This document shows positions 46,801 through 56,100 of a DNA stretch of 64,000 bases, in pieces; the first letter of the stretch is position 1; the number at the start of each line of letters is the position of its first letter. A program made the translations under genes and the position numbers. Origin of the DNA: Deuterostichococcus epilithicus (lineage: Eukaryota > Chlorophyta > Trebouxiophyceae > Prasiolales > Stichococcaceae); NCBI GenBank assembly GCA_033439295.1, contig JAVTLE010000023.1, positions 3,384,530 through 3,448,529 of the forward strand. The letters run 5' to 3'. The notes under the pieces are model-generated. The model was not told where the DNA came from. It searched no databases and saw only the letters and a program-made list of their open reading frames with translations.

Positions 46801-48953
46801 GCAGGTGGCCCTGTCAGTATGTGTGTTCCGGCAGAACTCGAATGTGCGCGCGTCACCTGCAGCACCGGCGTCGCCGACACTTTGTGGCGCGCATCCAGCA
46901 GCCGGGAGGCCAGGCGCCAGTCGACCGCGGCGCTGGCGCTCCACCGCCGCACCATCTGCAGCTCCTCGCCTGCGTCCGCCAGGAGCGGGGCATTGACACG
47001 GCAGGAGCAGGAGCAGGAGCAGCGTTCGACATGATGCGGAGTCCCTGACTCAAAACCGACTTTGCGGAGGATGCACGTTCGAGAATGCAAGTGGACGTGG
47101 GTTGCACTGGCAGCAAGTGCTGGCAGCCGCGGCAGGTGCGGCAGGAGAGGCGGCAATGGCTAGGTGCCGCACCTGGGCCCGTGCCGCCGCCGGCGGGCGG
47201 ACGGCTGACGACCAGGTCCACTCCACTGAGCTGGCATGCCGTGGCGAGCACCCCGTAGCCCTGTGGCGTCGCGCTGCCCAGGGCGAAGCTGCGCAGCGAC
47301 AGCCGCGCGCAGGATCCCAGTTCTGCCGCCGGCCGCTGGCCGCCCATGAAGCCGCCGCCGCCGCCGGCGCTGCCGCCGCCGCCACCTGCAGCCCTGTGTG
47401 CAGAGCTCGCACGGCCGCCGGCGCATGTGACCGCCGCGCCGCCCGCGCCGCCGCCCACTTCCCTCGCCACTGCACTGTCCACACGGCCAGCAGCCGCCGC
47501 CGCCGCTGCAGCCGCCGCTGCCGCCGGGTATGACGCCCCGCTGGGCATGAAGGGCGCTACATCTGCCAGGCTAGCGATTGGCGCATCCAGCGCAAAGGCG
47601 GCGCTGACATTCTGAAGATCCACCGCCAGCCGATGCACCAGCTGATATCCGGCATGGCGAGTCAGGGAGCGCCACAGCTTCCCGCCTGCGGGCGGCAAGG
47701 TGCAGGAGCAGTGGGGCGCAGGCCTGCTGTCTTCACAGCGCACGCTGCCAGCTTCGCAATGGCCGGGTCACTACATCTGCCAGATTCAGGTGGCTGAAAT
47801 CCCACGGAAGCACGAGATCTTCGGACGAGGTGTGCCGCCGCTCGAGATCCTGCCGCCGCCTGCAAGGAGCATAATCCACCCACCTGGCCGGCTGCAGGGC
47901 TGCCGGCTCCACAGGATGCTGTCGACTGCCTCCAGCTTGGACGCTCGGGCGGCGGCCTGCGTCGCCGCCTGCTCCGCCTGATACGCCGCCGCCAAGATTG
48001 GCTGCAATGGCATCAAATATTGATAGTTTTCGCGGATTGTGGGGCGCTGTAGAGACACTTGACACTCGCATACGAAGACACTTGCATGCTCATGTTACAA
48101 ACCGCATTGTAGGGCTTGCCATGGGTGAGTGTGTCTGGCAGCGTCACATGTGATGGGTGTTCTCTCACCGTGGGGTTGTTGCGCACGCCGCACTCGAAGG
48201 TGACGCCGTCGACCAGGACGCTGATGCGGGCATTGTGCCAGAGCCACCAGGTGACCCGCAGCTTGATGAGGTCAATCGCGGCTGCAGAGAGCAGTTTGCA
48301 AAATCAGAATCCTGAGGTGCCCTGTGCTTATCAGCCTTATGGCCCGGAATGCTTGCACAGCAGAGGCGCTCAGGCAGATCATTCCAGGCTGGCAACAGCG
48401 CCTCACCTTTGCGCGTGCGGAATGGTCCATCGAGCGCATCCAGCCAGGCGCAATCAAGCTGCAGGTGCCGCACCTCAGCGTAGCCTACATAAAAACACAG
48501 GGATGTCTCAGTTACAAGAAATCGCAACTCATGCTAAGGACGCGATAGTTGCTGGCTGGTGACGCTCGGGCAAGACGCTGCGGCGCGGTCGCGGCTGGCT
48601 CACCATGCCACAGGTTGAGCGTCAGGCGCATGTGCGAGCCAGGGACCTCGAAAGACCCCAGCGCACGACGCACACATGCCGTCAGAAAACGGTCCAGCAG
48701 CCGAGTGAGCCTGCAGTGCACAGTTCAACCTCATAGTTGTGGTGTGTTTCTCGGCGGACGACATGCAGTCAGCGGGTCTCAAACCACCAGCAACGCTACC
48801 GAAAATCCACAACAAGAATCTGGGAGTTGCAGCCTTGATAGCTCTTGTCACAGCTAGAGGGTGGTTTCGGAACCTGCACAGTAGCACGCCCAGAACGAGG
48901 AGGGTGGCGCAGCCACCGAGGACGCAGCTCCACCGCTGCTCGGTATCCATCAT
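14444..48953 (-). CDS. VPS13-family bridge-like lipid-transfer protein (giant gene)
   Basis: A single gene of about 34.5 kb with dozens of short exons, encoding a protein of several thousand residues. VPS13 proteins form a hydrophobic groove tens of nanometres long that moves bulk phospholipid between the ER and other organelles. The whole family order is readable from N to C: membrane segment and chorein domain (48.9-48.2 kb), RBG repeats (to about 34 kb), VAB adaptor-binding domain (33.9-28.1 kb), a long disordered linker (26.1-23.7 kb), two C2 domains (23.4-20.8 kb), the C-terminal helical block (20.5-16.5 kb) and a PH-like domain (16.3-15.7 kb), ending at TAG 14444-14446. I resolved exact splices for the first four exons and for many scattered ones, not for all, so exon count and length are not given. 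A split into two genes is unlikely because the family order runs unbroken. Confidence 0.9.
15720..16250 (-). other. VPS13-like: PH-like domain
   Basis: Two exons encode MRRWQEMLAALEDGG, KAAIFTAQSLLYIDVRRRRL and RWAVKLPHLTTV, then LVVVVHHSMRMSQRPFDRLD and VRMPVRRRLAC. The AIFTxxSLLYID and RWAVxLPHL strands match the C-terminal PH-like domain of VPS13, which binds membrane or adaptors. Splice sites at its far end were not resolved. Confidence 0.7.
16570..20515 (-). other. VPS13-like: C-terminal helical/ATG2-C-like block
   Basis: Conserved C-terminal blocks in order: FSLEVALAGIGVSIIEASV (20.3 kb), LEDLQVDNQLLTSGQPVVLA (19.9), ILYFSSISIVQQ (19.55), FNETMLQLLRDLPMHDIYQA (19.15), KIYLEKLDVAAIRCNLTLIP (18.45) with LPLRINALTMSHAFMTLNQL, HEMHKILGQVDILVRLP (17.95), GSPIVLANSLLAGGRAFLAE (17.65), ALVALGQLMGGIGKGVAIL and FGVGLLEGVTG (17.2), and GRGVLLGAAGLVLKPTSGGL (16.7). 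These match the amphipathic-helix region that binds lipid droplets or mitochondria and is shared with ATG2. This is the strongest single argument that the gene is VPS13 and not SABRE or BLTP1. Confidence 0.85.
20800..21300 (-). other. VPS13-like: second C2 domain
   Basis: A second, separate C2 unit: LEVRIIEARNLTFGSGLLQT (near 21.27 kb, preceded by a stretch with ambiguous bases) and, in the next exon, TFAVVGVNEEDGATPFATRP, WDETTTFCDVAPADRLHVAV and HLLLGQVGLG. A closing strand follows at about 20.5 kb (PHYVWLPLAGR, GEVHLRLQW). It lies just before the C-terminal helical block, the position where plant VPS13 proteins have been reported to carry C2 insertions. Confidence 0.75.
22170..23450 (-). 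other. VPS13-like: first C2 domain
   Basis: Split over four exons: GGELHVRIVSGSNVLDALL (near 23.35 kb), KLEVYCIVEVEGQQRRT (23.02), VLWNEELTFRTVRSSADL with VAVYARMRLGTDAFLGE (22.55), and GEVVIPLQEAADFGSLRSE ending RRYTLGRR (22.22). The pattern L-V-x-I-x-A/S, WNE-x-x-F, DxFLGE and a closing strand is that of a C2 lipid- or protein-binding domain. Calcium-ligand Asp residues are poorly kept, so calcium-independent binding is likely. Two ambiguous bases fall in an intron at 22728 and 22730. Confidence 0.75.
23700..26090 (-). other. VPS13-like: disordered Ser/Pro/Ala linker
   Basis: Exons near 25.87-26.09, 25.40-25.58, 25.09-25.22 and 23.70-24.86 kb encode low-complexity Ser/Thr/Pro/Ala/Gly-rich sequence (for example SSPEYTPGVPSPFV, TPQPLPPQSPPQLLPQPL) with a few conserved-looking patches (RRVSSFNAADL, SDIWEVGRLMSRMRVGG). 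It sits between the VAB region and the first C2 domain, where known VPS13 proteins also vary most. Many Ser-Pro and Arg-x-x-Ser sites suggest regulation by phosphorylation, which is inference. Confidence 0.6.
25812..25880. repeat. (CAG)23 trinucleotide run in a VPS13-like intron
   Basis: Twenty-three uninterrupted CAG units. On the coding (-) strand the run is (CTG)23 and follows a donor reading GAGG|GTGCGT, with the next recognisable exon beginning about 200 bases further on; so it is most likely intronic. If translated in the adjoining frame it would give a polyleucine block, which is implausible there. Confidence 0.85.
28080..33882 (-). other. VPS13-like: VAB (adaptor-binding, SHR-BD) domain with six repeats
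   Basis: The VAB domain recruits VPS13 to organelles through adaptor proteins; it has six beta repeats each with an invariant Asn. All six are visible in order: YRLVNRSGLRVSYWA (near 33.38 kb), VRIENHTSHALSFAV (32.27), PLTISNLLPFDITVVI (31.31), APYWLLNKASAP (30.28), PRYIISNQSTEALDFAQ (28.78) and PPYRIDNRRAG (28.11). The block starts with the lead-in NSAVDALDPLVEAW at 33.88 kb and is followed downstream by YAWDEPQATRRLRC at about 27.53 kb and RLVYVSTHAEGVTRVLCFSD at about 26.55 kb, both family-typical. Order and Asn positions are seen in the sequence; adaptor binding is family knowledge. Confidence 0.8.
33875..33968. repeat. triplicated splice-acceptor segment in VPS13-like gene
   Basis: The 13-base string AACAGCGCCTGCG recurs at 33875, 33914 and 33956, with an intervening GCAGAGGT motif also repeated. 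On the - strand each copy reads CGCAG|GCGCTGTT, i.e. an acceptor plus the first bases of the exon that starts at 33882. Units are about 40 bases apart. Confidence 0.85.
34165..48060 (-). other. VPS13-like: RBG repeat rod
   Basis: Beta-rich repeats that build the lipid groove. Recognisable blocks in order: a coiled segment near 47.9-48.0 kb (ASKLEAVDSILW), KLWRSLTRHAGYQLVHRLAV with LQNVSAAFAL near 47.6 kb, the family-typical WW motif PKLWWQHAARAVL near 46.3 kb with RRAYQRLYLQ close by, LRAQLALRCPKLSVMLRAP at 45.2 kb, VRFAQPALQLPEPNVLRLEV at 44.3 kb, LVHVRCERLHVTLLYRFLAD at 40.2 kb, QWMYFNLLFEDCELQV at 36.0 kb and RVRVRAGVGSVAVVLVDD at 34.6 kb. Several exons carry Ala/Gly/Ser-rich inserts (47.0-47.6, 43.3-43.8, 40.4-41.4 kb) that probably form loops outside the groove. 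Exon joins are only partly resolved. Confidence 0.75.
44067..44100. repeat. 17-bp perfect tandem duplication
   Basis: CCAGAAGGATGAAGTCG occurs twice head to tail, in a VPS13-like intron. Confidence 0.9.
48169..48953 (-). other. VPS13-like: N-terminal membrane segment and chorein domain
   Basis: Exons 48953-48874, 48710-48604, 48484-48407 and 48281-48169 splice in frame. Exon 1 starts with two Met codons and encodes a hydrophobic run, VLGGCATLLVLGVLLC, that fits one transmembrane helix or signal anchor. Exon 2 begins the chorein-type cap (LTRLLDRFLTACVRRAL, MRLTLNLWHG); exon 3 adds VRHLQLDCAWLDALDGPF and exon 4 IDLIKLRVTWWLWHNARISV. The alternation of WxG, HLQL, LDxPF and a long beta strand matches the chorein seed of RBG proteins. 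Ordinary VPS13 starts directly with chorein; a TM before it is known in the BLTP1/Csf1 and BLTP2/SABRE relatives. The donor used (CAG|GTTCCG) is the one that keeps frame. Confidence 0.75.
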
Positions 48954-49761
48954 CTTCCACCTGTTCGGACGCGCTCCATCGTCGCTGTGCCTGACGTACT
49001 CGCTGTCAGTCGGTCTGACAATATGTTGTGTCTGGCAAAATTCGGAAGGCACGCAGGCCGTGCTCGGCTGCGGTATTCATCTTCGGCTCAGAAGCAAGTG
49101 CACGTTGCTGAACTGCTGACGAGCAGAATGTCGCGAGCTTGCGATGTTTTCTCTGGATCTTCTCGAACGCTGGTAACCATGATGTAAGCCAGCACAGGGC
49201 GCCCGCCAATCGCCCGCCCTGTGGTAAGCTGCAGGACTAAGGGCTTTTATTAGCCCAGTGCTCAAAGCCCAGGGTACTGGAGCGCCAGACGGCCCTTGCC
49301 TGTTACACTCTGGATACATTGGTAACGTGTAAGTGTGAAGCTCCTGCCATCCTGTTGACGGGCTGAATAATTTCATATCGGCCAGTGCTTCAGATGTCGA
49401 CTCTCGGAACACTCCAATAGAACGAACGGCAGCGCGGCGATGGGAGGTGCAGAAGAGCCCGTTGCGAAGCGACCTCGCTTGCCGGAGCGAGATGTGCAGA
49501 CCATGGGCTGGCTCACAGAAAGCACAATGCAGCCGCGCCGACACCGCTTCGTCGAGGGTGCGGCCCCAAACACCATGGCCGCCACAATGCCCTGCACGCG
49601 TACAAGCCAACCTCGATGTCTGCCTGACTATGCGGAGTCTGCACAGCGTGCATTGCACCGTCGGTCTTGAACGCCCCGGCACGCCGCTGCCGCTCACACC
49701 TGCCGTGGTGCCAAGCAGATCGCAGTCCGCTGTAGGTGTCGGCGCGCGCGGGCTGCCAGAG
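48954..49761. promoter_or_regulatory. divergent intergenic region
   Basis: About 810 bases between the starts of the VPS13-like gene (-) and the CCDC174-like gene (+); it should hold both promoters and leaders. An open frame from 49447 runs into the CCDC174-like start and could add N-terminal residues, but reads like untranslated leader. No other feature seen. Confidence 0.5.
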
Positions 49762-51729
49762 ATGCACGCGCAGCTGTACAAGCTTGAGCAGGAGGCGGCA
49801 GTGAAGAAGGCGGCCGGCGTGTCGCTCACGAAGCCACGCCGGCCGTCCGGCCCGCAGCTGGGCCGCGCCAATGCCGGCGTGGCGGAGCGCGACACACTGG
49901 ACCGGCTGCAGGCGCCGGTGGGGCCCTGTTGCAGCTGCATTCGGAGTCTCGGAAGAAATTTGCTGTGACGTTTCCTAATTCGAGTACTTAACCTGCACAG
50001 CGTCACGTGAGGAGACGCGCGATTGCAGGCTGTGGTTCGGTCCTGTCGGTCCTGGCATCACACCTGCTGCGACACAATGCTATGCCCCTGCAAGCAACAC
50101 ACCCGCGCATGTGCGCTTTGAGACCAATACCCATGCCATCTCCTGCCCTGCCCCGCAGACGGATGCAAACCGCCTGGCGGAGTCGGAGGCGGCCCTGCAG
50201 CGTAAAGCCGCGCTGTATGACCGCCTGGCACGCGGCGAGGGCACCGAGGCAGAGGAGGTGATATTCAGCACTTTGCTGTCTCGGGCTCTGGCCTGGTGGC
50301 ATTGGTCTCCGGCAATTTGATAATGCCAGCTGAGCGGCGCCATGGCGCAGACGCAACAGCTTAGTCGACAACAGCGTAAATATGAGGCAGGCATGATGGC
50401 GCCACACCCTGCCATACATCTGAGGCTGCTTGAGGCCGCTGTTGTTGCAGGAGATGTACCATGTGGATTTTCTGGGGAAGTCGGCGTCGGCGCCGCCAAA
50501 CGCCGACGAGCTGACAGCAGCCGCCAACACATTTGGCTCGCGGGCGGGCATCGGCGCATTACATCACACAGGTATGGTTTTCGTATGTTTCCAAGCAGTT
50601 GCGTCTTTAGCTAGTGTCTGATCGCCTGCCTGCTGGCGCCTGCAGCGAAAGACCATGGAGCGGGATTATCACATGTACTTCCTGATCATCGAGCTGCACT
50701 TCCCTATGTCTATATGTCAGAGTAGAGCAGCACGTCTGGTAGAACGCATCCTGCCCAGCAGCCAGTCGATCTCAAGGCGGCTGCCACCTGACTCTGCTGC
50801 AGCACTTCACCACGTGATGGGCCCACACTGGGCAGCCATGTCGCAGCCGAGAACAATATCTTGGTCGATTTTGCAGAAGTACATATTGTTCGATGAACGG
50901 TGACGACAGCAAATTTCAACTGCTGTTTGAGACCCATGCATGCTCCGCTCTGTATGAACGGAATGCATTGCCATGCACGACTGCCTGTGGCATTGCGCCG
51001 GCCAATGAAGAACTACTACTTTCACAGTTTCTGACTGCAAGTGTGACGAACACAACGTACTCAAACCACTGAGGTCATGGCAACCTGCATTTTCCAGCAC
51101 AAATGTCAATACATTCGACTGGGCATCTTTACAGAATCTCAGTCCACTGGCGTCCCCCGCTGCAATGCTCGGCAGCCTGTGTCGTGGTGCGTCCTGTGAT
51201 ATCTTCACCCCTTGATTGCAGGCGATGCAGCGGCGCCGGACGCGCATCGAGAGCAGGCGCAGGAGCAGTGGGTGGAGGAGTCGCAGCAGTCTTATGCGGC
51301 AATGTCAGAGGAGGAGGAGCGACGACAGCGGCGCATTGACGTAGATCTCATCATTCGGTTTCCATATCTCATCTCCGTGCTGCTATCAAGCTCGGCATGA
51401 AGTCAGGCGTTGCCATACTGCCGTGCGTGGATTGCATGAGCAAGTGCTGCTACGGAACCTACACCAGCAGGGGGAGGTCTCGGGCGTGTTGTGTGCATGC
51501 ACTGCGTGGCAGCTTGCGCAGGGTATGACCGGCCGAGGGATCCAGCCATTGTCGTTGTTTGGCCACGCAGTCGGTCTTCGAGTTGGAGAGGGAGACGAAG
51601 GAGGGCCGAAAGCGAGCGGCCGCAGAGAAGGAGCGGCGGAAGGAGCTGGAGGACGCAAAAAGGAAGCAGCTCAAGGCTGCGATGCTGAAGCAGCTGGCGG
51701 CCAAACTAAAGGCATCGAAGCCCGGCTGA
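49762..51729 (+). CDS. CCDC174-like coiled-coil protein
   Basis: Exons 49762-49917, 50159-50257, 50451-50571, from 50646 to about 50674, 51222-51340 and 51571-51729 (stop TGA). The blocks follow human CCDC174 in order: MHAQLYKLEQEA at the start, ESEAALQRKAALYDRLARGE, then YHVDFLGK, then KDHGAG (human RDHGVG), SEEEERRQRR, and a Lys/Arg/Glu coiled-coil end (KERRKELEDAKRKQLKAAML). CCDC174 is a conserved nuclear protein of poorly known role, linked to RNA processing in animals; the same job here is inference. The join between the DHG exon and the exon at 51222 does not keep frame with the donors I can see, so a short exon is probably missed between 50.68 and 51.2 kb. The first exon may also start further upstream. 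Confidence 0.72.
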
Positions 51730-52170
51730 CGGCTGCTGCAGAGTCGCCTGGCTGCGAATGGCTGCGAATGACACTACTCGGGCTTGGCCTGGAACTCCGG
51801 TCCTGCACTGGCCTGGCCTTGGCCTGGGACTCCATCCCAGGGTCAGCGCATGTCCAGCCTTTGCCAGCGCATTCCCACTGTGACTTATGGTGTGGTGTGT
51901 GTTGAACATAGGTATGGGATGGCCTGCACACCTTTGTAACCCATACGTGCGTTGGTACAATCGGTCATAGCTTGATGTCTGATGTGACCGGCACCTGGAC
52001 TGCTGTGGTCGGTGGAAATGATACAGGTATCGCCGGGCATTGCATCTGCCCGGGCTCTTGCACACTTGCAGGGTTGCAGCACCTGAAGCAAGCTTTGTGT
52101 TCAGAAATAAGACACCAATGGAAAGGCAACAACGCCTGCTCCAGAGTCCTGCCCGCATACACCCTGCAAC
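51730..52170. other. convergent intergenic region
   Basis: About 440 bases between the stops of the CCDC174-like gene (+) and the SEC16/p115-like gene (-). It contains short direct repeats (GGCTGCGAAT twice at about 51751-51772 and repeated GGCCTGG). Probably both 3' UTRs. Confidence 0.55.
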
Positions 52171-53193
52171 TCAGAAATTGAAATTGTCATCCCAACCGCC
52201 GCCGCCGCCGCTCTGCGGCAGAAACTCCTCATCTCCGGCGCTGTTGGCGAACGCCGCAAACAGCTGGTCGTGCTGGGGGTCTGGCGCCCGGGACGGCTGC
52301 TGCCACGCCGGCGCTGCAGCCTTGCGCGGCTGGCTTGCCGCTGCGCGCCGCGGGGCGGGCGCCGCAGCGGCGGCTGCTCGGAGGGGGCTGCGCGGCGCAG
52401 GGATGCTGCGTGGCTGCTGTGGCGTGGCGCTCGGGCTACGCTGCCGCGGCGACGCGACCGGGCTGCTGGACACCGGGCTGCCCGGCTCCTCGGCCACGGC
52501 AGGGCTGCGGGCGGCCTCGCCAAAGCCCTCAAACGGCTGCTCTGCCGCCCCGTCTGCACCTTCAGCGGTCGCTCCCTCGGCAGGATGAGCATCTGCCGCA
52601 GCAGCGGCGGCGGCCCAGTCGTCGTGTTGCTGCGCCTCGCCTGGGGCACCGCTGCTGCCCACACACTGCTCGCTGCCATGCTGCTCGGCGGCGTGCTCGC
52701 CATCGGCGGGCCACTCCTCCGCCGCATGCTGCTCATCGACAGACTGCTCATCAGGCTGCTGCTCGCCGTGCAAGGGCCACTGCGTAGCGTGCTGCTCTGT
52801 GGGCCAGCTGCCGTCGCCGGCGGCCTCGTTCTCAGGGTGATAGCCCTGCCCCGCTGCGGCTCCGCCTTCCTCGGCGGCTGGCTCATAGTCGCCAGCGACC
52901 TCCGGCTCGCTTCCGCCGGCTGCCTTGTCGGCATATGCCGCCTCATCGGCGTACGCAGCGGCAGAGTCCGTCGCCTCGTCGCCCGTCAGCTGCGAAGGTG
53001 TGGCCTCCGCGGCAGCCGCCATGTCCGCGTGTGCTCGTGCCGCCGCTTCGGCATCGCCGCCAAAGCCCTCCTGGGCGTCGCCGCCAAATCCCTCTTCGGC
53101 GTCGCCGCCAAAGCCCTGCTCCTCCTCCACTGCATCCAGGATGGCGTCCACGTCGGTGCCCTGCTGCTCCAGGGCGTCCGACAGCGCCGCCAC
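52171..53193 (-). other. acidic C-terminal tail with GFGGDA repeats
   Basis: The last exon carries three GFGGDA units, then Ala/Glu/Gln-rich acidic sequence, a Ser/Pro-rich basic stretch (SPVASPRQRSPSATPQQPRS) and the terminus GGGGGWDDNFNF. The Trp/Phe-Asp ending looks like an adaptor-ear ligand, which is inference. Confidence 0.65.
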
Positions 53194-56100
53194 CTGCAAT
53201 GACATTCAGGGTTTAGGAGTCAGGGTGCGGGCTGCATGTGTCGACGCCCTGACTGGTGCGCCTGCGCTTCGACACCTGCGCAGCAATGACTTCGAAGCTC
53301 TCTCTGAGCTCAAATTCGAGCAGCATGCGAGGGAGCAGTCGCAGAAGCACAGCGCAGCTGCACGCCCCGCAGCATGGCAGAAGAGGGCGAGCGCCTGCCC
53401 GCAGACGGGACAGACATGGCACAAGTCCTGGGCTCCACAGCTGCTCGGCAGGCGTGCCGGGACGTGTTCATGGAGCATGTTTTCATACTTCAATTGGAAG
53501 GAGCAAGGAGCATTTTCGAGGCGCCTGACCTTGGCAGACTCCTGGCCCAGGCAGGCGAGCAGGTCGTTGAACTCCTGCTGCTGCTCCTCCAGCTGCTCCC
53601 GAAGCGCCGCCGCTTCCGCAGACGGCTCGGCGGCCTCGCCAGCCTGCGGGGGGCGCCGCAGACAGGCTGAGCACAGCGCTCAGCGGCTCCCGACTGAAGG
53701 ACTCGTCAGCTTCTGGGACGGATCCCGCAGCTTCGGGTCACCCAGCGAGAGCTAAGCACGAATGCGAAGCTCATGCCGGCGACAAGCAGCTGGGAGGATG
53801 GTGGCGCACATGCGCTGATGGCGGGAGCCCTGACCTGCATCCAAGAATGCCAACGGGTGCAGCGTGAGGGCTTCAGGAAAGCAGCATAGGGACCGCCAGA
53901 CGGCGCGTGTCACCTGCTGCCCCGCGGCAACGGCAGCGTCAGTGGCCAGCTGGGCACGCAGCGCCGCGGCTTCGGCCTCCAGCGCCTGCACCCGAGCCTG
54001 CAGCGCCTCCCGCTGCGTGTCCGCATCCTCGTACGCCCACAGCTCGTCCTGCAAAAAGGCAGGCAGCAAGGGCGCTGGATGCACAGAACGACAGCGGAAG
54101 TGCGCCTGTCCAGAGCGGCGCCTGCGGTGCCTCCTGCCAAGCATCGAAGCGTGGGCATGCTCAAACTTGGACCCTCGAGTCCGGCAAATACACGGCTTGC
54201 ACCGTGGTAATTTGTCATCTAGGTGAGAGCGCGTCGAGATGCGAGATGACCAGCGCAGCGCCTCGTGCCTTGTTACCATGCAGCTGGGGGTGAGGAGCAG
54301 CCAGTCGCCAGTCGCCTTGTGCCTGCAGGGTTTCAGGGTGTCCTACACACTTCAGGCTTGTAGGGTTTGCAACACCCGAACGTGAGGTGGGAGGGGCTGT
54401 GGAGGACTACCTGCATGCTGTCGAGGGCAGCCTGGCTGGCCTGCAGCTCGCCGGCCAGCTGGTCCCGCTCCGCCGCCAGCTGCGCGACTCGGGCTGACAG
54501 CTCCGCAGCGGAGGCGTCCTGCTGCTGCGCAGCAGCGTGCTCGGCCCGCTCGGCTGCAGCCTGCCACAGGTGGTGGGGTCGTTACTGCTGGGAGCAATGG
54601 TTGACCTGCGAAGTACAGGGCTGCTCGGCAGGACTTCCGCTGACCGCGCAGCATCTGCTGGCCGGGGAAAGCCTGACCCCGAAAGCCCCAGGCAGGCGTG
54701 CAGCCTGCGCAAGGTGCACAGCTCTCCGATGGCAGCAAGCGCACGGGCGGCTGTCGCTGCGAAGCAAGTGGCAACAGAGCACACGACCACAGCAGGCACC
54801 TTCAGCGAGTCGGCCTGCGCCCGCTGCTCCTCGAGCTGCCGTTGGGCCGCTGCTGCTTCCTGCCGCGCCGCTGCCGCCTGCTGCTGCGCTGCCTTCAGGT
54901 GCTGCTGCTGGGCTGCGAGCGACGCGTCGGCGCGCGCGGATGCCTCTGCCGCCTCCTTCCGGGTCGCTGATGCCTGCTCCTCGGCGGCGGCCGCGCGACT
55001 GGTGGCCTCTGCCTCCGCGGCGGTGAGCTCGTCGATGCGCGCCTGCAGGTGAGACAGCGAATGAAGCCATGAATGCACCGTGTCACGTGCTACGATATAG
55101 TTGCTTGAGAATCGTAGCTGCAGCCGCCGTGGGGTCGCGCCCATCGTGTCAGTTTCAGGTGCCAGACGCAGCCTCAGCAGGCACCCTCGTGCCGCCTACC
55201 CCACAGGCCGACGGAGTGGCAGGCAGCGACAGGATGGCAGGACGTGTGGGGCGGACAGGGTGGCGGGACGTGGGTCAAACAGGATGGCAGGACGCGGGCT
55301 GGACAAGCGCAAGCCTCGCCTGCAGCTGCGCGGCGGCGGCCCGGCCATCGCCGAGGGTCGCCGCGGCGCCCTGCGCAGCCGCCCGCGCAGCAACGAGCTC
55401 CGCCTCAACGCGGGACAGCCGCTCCTTCGTTGCAGACGCCTCCGCCTTCGAGGCGGCGGCCTCCTGCTGCGCGGCCGCCGCCTGCTGCTCCAGGGCCACC
55501 AGGCGGTCCTGCAGGCCCTCGGCGTCGCCCCCCGCGTCGGCCAGCGCATCCAGCTGCTCCTGCAATTGAGAAGCGCAGCACCACTTCATCAAGGATTGGA
55601 CAAGCCTCCCAGAATTTGAGCCACCCTGTCTCGAAGCAGGTCTTTTGCCCCACAGACCTGCCGCTTGAACAACTCCTGCAGGCCCGAAGTGACGCCCTCC
55701 GCGTCCGCCCGCGCACCCAGCTGCTCCTGCGGTCGAAAAGGATTCCACGTCTCGGCATGCAAAAAGCGCAGCCCTCCTAGCGCTGTTCTTGATGCCCTGA
55801 ATGTGGACACCATTCAGATGTGCTGGTGAATGCCAATTAGGCGTGCTCCTGCGCCTCTGTGAGTGCATCTGCAGACGAAGACAGCTGGATGGCAACAGCC
55901 TCATCCAGCAGCCTGTCTTCTTGCAGGAGCACGCACAGGCACCAGTGTGCAAGTGCCACGGCGTATGCCACATGCAGGGTGCGGCGCTCACCCGGCGATT
56001 CAGTGCCATGATTTTCGCCAGGCGCGCCTGCAGCACAGCGATCTCCACACCTGCCGGTCCAAAACATGCCGCAGAGATGTGTGACCGGGATTCTGAGTGG

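Noticed and set aside
14444-48953. two or more separate genes instead of one VPS13-like gene
   Set aside because: Chorein, RBG, VAB, C2, helical and PH-like blocks occur once each, in family order, on one strand, with no internal gene end recognised.
52270-53202. 310-codon plus-strand open frame
   Set aside because: Antisense of the last exon of the SEC16/p115-like gene; no recognisable protein sequence.
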